This document shows positions 4,872 through 8,204 of a stretch of DNA of 8,204 nucleotides, one piece after another. Each line of letters begins with the position of its first letter. Position 1 is the first letter of the stretch. A program made the translations under genes and the position numbers. This DNA is from Saprospiraceae bacterium UBA6168 (GTDB taxonomy: Bacteria > Bacteroidota > Bacteroidia > Chitinophagales > Saprospiraceae). Below the pieces are notes generated by a model. It was not told where the DNA came from. It searched no databases and worked only from the letters and a program-made list of their open reading frames with translations. The stretch spans positions 42,504 to 50,707 of the forward strand of contig DIUC01000034.1 of NCBI GenBank assembly GCA_002435785.1. The letters are read 5' to 3'.

Positions 4872-4942
4872 GAGGCTGTATCATATAACACCTTTTCGCC
4901 TTCCCGTCTGTTGTCGGGCATGGGTGGCACAACTACAGCCTC
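4872..4942. repeat. Inverted repeat GAGGCTGTA...TACAGCCTC
   Basis: Nine-base arms at 4872-4880 and 4934-4942 enclose 53 bases that hold a small inner CCCG/CGGG pairing (4903-4918). It starts 19 bases beyond the stop of the minus-strand gene, so it may be a 3' structure of that transcript or the outer edge of the RAYT-associated segment. GGCACAAC occurs twice nearby (4846 and 4926). Confidence 0.5.
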
Positions 4943-4961
4943 TATCTAAACTTGGTTGGAT

Positions 4962-7900
4962 TCAGCGCAACACCTCCACCTTCATCCCCATCCTTCCCTT
5001 TTCATTTTTTATGACAAGGAAATAAGTCCCACTTGGCAACCAATCTTGCCGGAAGTCAAGACGGTGCTGGCCTTTACCAAACTGCTTCATTGGCTCCAAG
5101 GTGGCAACGTTGTGCCCCTTCACGTCCACCAGTTCCAGTTCGAGTTGGATGGGCGATGCCACGTCCATCAGCACGGAGAACTGGCCGTTGTTGGGGTTGG
5201 GCAGCACTTGGAACTTGGCACCAGTGAATACTTCGGAGGTGCTCGTGCAGGCTACACTATCTATGGTGACAGAAACATGGCTTTCACAGAAGCCATGGGT
5301 GACTGTTGCCCCATAATTGCCAGCTGCAAGTCCAGTGATGGTGTTGGTAGTTTCCCCTGTGCTCCATTGTATTGACGGGTTAAAGCCAACAGCAATGAGC
5401 GACGCTGTACCTGAATTGGTTTGGCAAGAGTCTGGTGTCGTTTCAACGAAAATAGAAATTTCAACAATGAGTAATAGCACTTCAACCTCATCCGTTGCGG
5501 AGCAGCCGTTTTCAACGTTGACAACGGTAAGTGTATATATACCTGGTTCAGAGACAGTTGGGTTTAGGTTGGGTTCAATTATGCTCGGCCCCTCCCATAA
5601 GTAAATGAATGCCGGGCCAGTGGAGGAGCCACTGCCATCCAGCACTACTTCAGGGTTGATGCAGGAAATTACCATGTCCTGTCCGGCAAACGCAATTGGC
5701 ACATCTAAATCCTCGATGAATTGAAAAGTATCACTGACGGCACAACCATTGGCTGTATGGGTGACGGTGAAAACATATTGCCCCAAAGATTCAATAATTA
5801 CAGTGTCGGTGGTGGACACAACGACGCCATTGAGTGTCCATTGATAGGTTGCAAAAGCTTCCGGCAAATTGGTGGTGCCGACTATCATATCCGGGGTGCT
5901 TGTAGTAGTACAATTGATGACAAATTCACCGGCTTCTACCCAAACCGAGTCACAGGGAAAGCAGAAGGCACTTTCGGCTGGCAAAAACACAATACTTAGG
6001 CATTTAATAACCGTATCGGACGGATTGGTAATAAAGTGCAAGCAAACCTCACTTATACTGTCGCCGAGCCAAGCAACCTCGGCCTCCAAAGCGGTAGGCT
6101 CGGTCAGCAGAACACCGTTGCTCACGCTCCAGAAATGCCCAAAACCGTGGCAAAATGACCCCAAATCGGAGAATTGGTAAATGCTTTGCTCATACTGACA
6201 AACCAAGACTGGCCCCACGGGGTCTGGCAAGTTCAATTCAGTTACCTCCACATCAAGGCAAACCAAGGCTGCTTGCTCGCAGGTGTCACTGATGGTAGCG
6301 CATACTTGGGTCGGCCCCGAAAACAAGCTATCCCATAGCACTTGAATGCTAATGCCATCGCTCAATAGGTTGATATTGGCACCTTGAATCGGCTTCCAAT
6401 TGACTGAATATATCGCTGAAAAAGGGGTATTTAGCGTATATACCACGGTATCTTGACTACAAACAAATGTCGGCCCCGCAATATTTGGCAAGCCAGTAGT
6501 AATGCCTTCCACCACATCCACCGTGAAGTCGCATATATCGCCCGCACAGCCATCGAAAACGATATAGTAGGTTTGGCCCGGCACGAACTGCAATGAAGTC
6601 AACATAAAGGCGCTATCAGTACATTCGCATTGCAAAGCCAATGGATTGCCGCCAAAACCTATCCCACAATCGGCATATATGGCTGCCTGCATACCATAGC
6701 GATTAAAAGTACCTTGGCAATTGCTGGGCTCTACCTGAATGCTTATTGAACTACTGCCTGCCACAAAAGCATACCAATCGGGGTTGTTGAGTATATTTGT
6801 AGGGCATCCTCCAAGTGGTTGTTGCAAATTCACGCTGTCTAATGTTGCGCTGAAGCCATCCAGCCCATTGCAAAGCAACACTGCGACATCACAAGTCGAA
6901 CCATAATCTATAACGGGCAAGCATTCAATTTCTCCCAAAATATGGACCGACATACAATGCGGGATGGTGTCTGTTCCAACAAAATGATTGAGGCAAATAT
7001 CGCCGGAATCCTGGCCAATCCATAAAACGCCTACAACCGAACTGGTGGGTGAGCCAGCAGCAAATTCCCCATTGGTCAATGACCAATAAAAACTTTGTCC
7101 TTGGTCGCAGGTCTGCACTTCGGTCATCCCATAGGTTGATAGGACGTTTGGACAAACATCAATAGGCCCAACAGGGTCGGGCAATGTAAATGTGTTTACC
7201 TGAACATCGAGGCAAACCTGCATTGCCATTAGCGTTGAATCGGTAATGGATGCGCAAACCTGCGCCGTACCTGTAAAGCTGGTATCCCAAACTACCGATA
7301 TGCTATCACCCATGATTGAACATGCGGCATTGGAAATTTGGAGCCATTCTATTGTATAGCTTTGTGGGAAATTGTTTTGAAGTCCATATACCACCGCATC
7401 CCCATTGCATACCGTAGTGGGGCCAATGATGTTGAGAAAACAGGCAGTTACGCCTTCCATCACTTCCACCGTAAAGTCGCATACACCCCCCCCACAGCCA
7501 TCGAAAACGATATAGTAGGTCTGGCCCAGCACGAACTGCGATGAACTCAACATAAAGGCGCTATTCGTACATTCGCATTGCGTAGCCAATGGATTGCCTC
7601 CAACACCTAATCCACAATCGGCATATATGGCTGCCTGCATACCCAAGAGACCTTGGCTGCCTTGGCAATTGCTGGGCACTACCTGCATGCTGATCGTGCT
7701 GCTGCCTGCCACGAATGCATACCAATCGGGGTTGTTTAGTGCATAGGAAGAGCACGCTTCAAATGGTTGTACCAAATTCATGCTGTCTAATGTTGCACTG
7801 AATCCATCCAATCCTCCACAAAGGAATACTGGAATATCACAAGATGAACCAATAACGGGCAAGCATTCCATTTCTCCTAAAATATGGACCGTCATACAAT

Positions 7901-8204
7901 GTGGGATAGTGTCCGAGCCTAAGATATGGTTGAGGCAAATCTCGCCGGAATCCTGCCCAATCCATAGTATGCCTATGACCGAATCTGTGGGCGAGCCAGC
8001 AGCAAACTCGCCATTGGTCAAGGACCAATAAAAACTTTGCCCTTGGTCGCAGCTCAGTACATCGGTCATCTCGTAGGTTGATAGGACATTTGGACAAACT
8101 TCAGTAGGCCCAACTGGGGCGGGAAGTGTAAAATTGCTAACCTGAACATCGAGGCAAACCTGCACAGATATTAGAACGGAATGGCGTTGTTGCATGAAGA
8201 AATT
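4962..8204 (-). CDS. Large PKD/Ig-like repeat surface protein with T9SS sorting domain (5' end outside window)
   Basis: At least 1077 residues are visible, and the frame is open to the right edge, so the N-terminus is missing. The residue-1 Met at 8195 is not trusted as a start because it lies mid-module. Two tandem units of about 315 residues (about 12-325 and 326-644) each hold a PKD/Ig-like domain (GP.xVCPN...SFYWSLTNGEF...LWIGQDSG), a PPC-like beta-sandwich (GLDGFSATLDS...NNPDWYAFVAGS...QCEC...GQTYYIVFDGC..CDFTV) and another Ig-like domain (GPT.VC...VVWDTSFTGTAQVCASI). A diverged half unit (645-740) follows, then PKD-like and SprB-type modules (to ~985). The end (about 994-1077) is a T9SS type A sorting domain: PNPNNGQF, LELVDVKG, LPSGTYFLVIKNEKGRMGMKVEVLR. 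Cysteines are abundant, fitting disulfides outside the cell. The predicted role is an exported, surface-anchored or released adhesin-like protein; no catalytic domain is seen. Confidence 0.9.
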   Translation of the reverse strand, partial: NFFMQQRHSVLISVQVCLDVQVSNFTLPAPVGPTEVCPNVLSTYEMTDVLSCDQGQSFYWSLTNGEFAAGSPTDSVIGILWIGQDSGEICLNHILGSDTIPHCMTVHILGEMECLPVIGSSCDIPVFLCGGLDGFSATLDSMNLVQPFEACSSYALNNPDWYAFVAGSSTISMQVVPSNCQGSQGLLGMQAAIYADCGLGVGGNPLATQCECTNSAFMLSSSQFVLGQTYYIVFDGCGGGVCDFTVEVMEGVTACFLNIIGPTTVCNGDAVVYGLQNNFPQSYTIEWLQISNAACSIMGDSISVVWDTSFTGTAQVCASITDSTLMAMQVCLDVQVNTFTLPDPVGPIDVCPNVLSTYGMTEVQTCDQGQSFYWSLTNGEFAAGSPTSSVVGVLWIGQDSGDICLNHFVGTDTIPHCMSVHILGEIECLPVIDYGSTCDVAVLLCNGLDGFSATLDSVNLQQPLGGCPTNILNNPDWYAFVAGSSSISIQVEPSNCQGTFNRYGMQAAIYADCGIGFGGNPLALQCECTDSAFMLTSLQFVPGQTYYIVFDGCAGDICDFTVDVVEGITTGLPNIAGPTFVCSQDTVVYTLNTPFSAIYSVNWKPIQGANINLLSDGISIQVLWDSLFSGPTQVCATISDTCEQAALVCLDVEVTELNLPDPVGPVLVCQYEQSIYQFSDLGSFCHGFGHFWSVSNGVLLTEPTALEAEVAWLGDSISEVCLHFITNPSDTVIKCLSIVFLPAESAFCFPCDSVWVEAGEFVINCTTTSTPDMIVGTTNLPEAFATYQWTLNGVVVSTTDTVIIESLGQYVFTVTHTANGCAVSDTFQFIEDLDVPIAFAGQDMVISCINPEVVLDGSGSSTGPAFIYLWEGPSIIEPNLNPTVSEPGIYTLTVVNVENGCSATDEVEVLLLIVEISIFVETTPDSCQTNSGTASLIAVGFNPSIQWSTGETTNTITGLAAGNYGATVTHGFCESHVSVTIDSVACTSTSEVFTGAKFQVLPNPNNGQFSVLMDVASPIQLELELVDVKGHNVATLEPMKQFGKGQHRLDFRQDWLPSGTYFLVIKNEKGRMGMKVEVLR
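4965..5216 (-). other. Region encoding T9SS type A C-terminal sorting domain
   Basis: It covers the last 84 residues of the large surface protein. It shows the usual order of conserved blocks: PNPNNGQF, a strand pair around LELELVDVKGHNVATLE, then HRLDFRQDWLPSGTYFLVI and a final basic KVEVLR. In this family the domain guides the protein through the type IX outer-membrane translocon and is then cleaved, often with attachment to lipopolysaccharide. No secretion machinery genes are in the window. Confidence 0.85.
6264..8162 (-). repeat. Two tandem ~945-bp coding repeats
   Basis: Unit 1 (8162-7221) and unit 2 (7220-6264) begin at equivalent VCLDVQV motifs and have the same domain order. DNA identity is high enough that runs such as CAGCCATCGAAAACGATATA occur in both (near 6549 and 7494). 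A third, more diverged partial unit follows toward the C-terminus. Unit 2 is about 15 bp longer than unit 1. This suggests tandem duplication, with potential for copy-number change by recombination. Confidence 0.85.

Noticed and set aside
4956..6180. Several + strand frames opposite the surface-protein gene
   Set aside because: They are antisense shadows of a long frame with clear domains and a T9SS sorting signal; their translations show no family features.

Overview
The window looks like accessory DNA from a member of the Bacteroidota, probably a Saprospiria-like lineage. Three things point there: a very large cysteine-rich surface protein ending in a type IX secretion (T9SS) C-terminal sorting domain, A-rich gene leaders without strong Shine-Dalgarno sites, and a RAYT-type (REP-associated tyrosine transposase) gene of the Bacteroidota kind. 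Lineage is inferred from these features only.

Left part (1-2724). After about 360 bases with no gene I can support come two strong hairpins (363-418 and 448-500) that share a core but have different arms. Then follow three small AT-rich genes, all on the + strand, organised like integron gene cassettes. Each complete unit begins with a short sequence whose reverse complement lies at its own end: TTGTTCTCGGCAA at 508 with TTGCCGAGAACAA at 1625, and GTTAGCTG at 1708 with CAGCTAAC at 2420. Between neighbouring units lies an imperfect hairpin (1625-1715 and 2420-2495) resembling an attC site, with unpaired extra bases on its 5' arm. The cassettes carry a 360-aa protein of unknown family, a 235-aa DUF4304-like protein, and a small predicted secreted protein that is broken at about 2724. 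No integrase lies in the window, and the GTT junctions do not fit the classical GTTRRRY core, so this would be a divergent or unusual cassette system.

Middle part (2725-4960). This is a repeat-rich patch. It holds four copies of a roughly 75-bp repeat, one of which truncates the third cassette gene, an array of 21-bp tandem units (2974-3120), and two nearly identical direct copies of a larger composite repeat (3169 and 3913). The composite copies bracket one minus-strand gene of unknown function (3395-3748). Beyond them is a RAYT transposase pseudogene (4164-4744), frameshifted at its HUH catalytic motif, followed by several hairpins.

Right part (4962-8204). One minus-strand gene runs off the right edge. 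It encodes at least 1077 residues of tandem PKD/Ig-like and PPC-like beta-sandwich modules, including two ~315-residue units that look recently duplicated, and ends in a T9SS type A sorting domain. It is a predicted exported or surface-attached adhesin-like protein. It converges on the RAYT pseudogene, and I see no functional link between it and the cassette genes.
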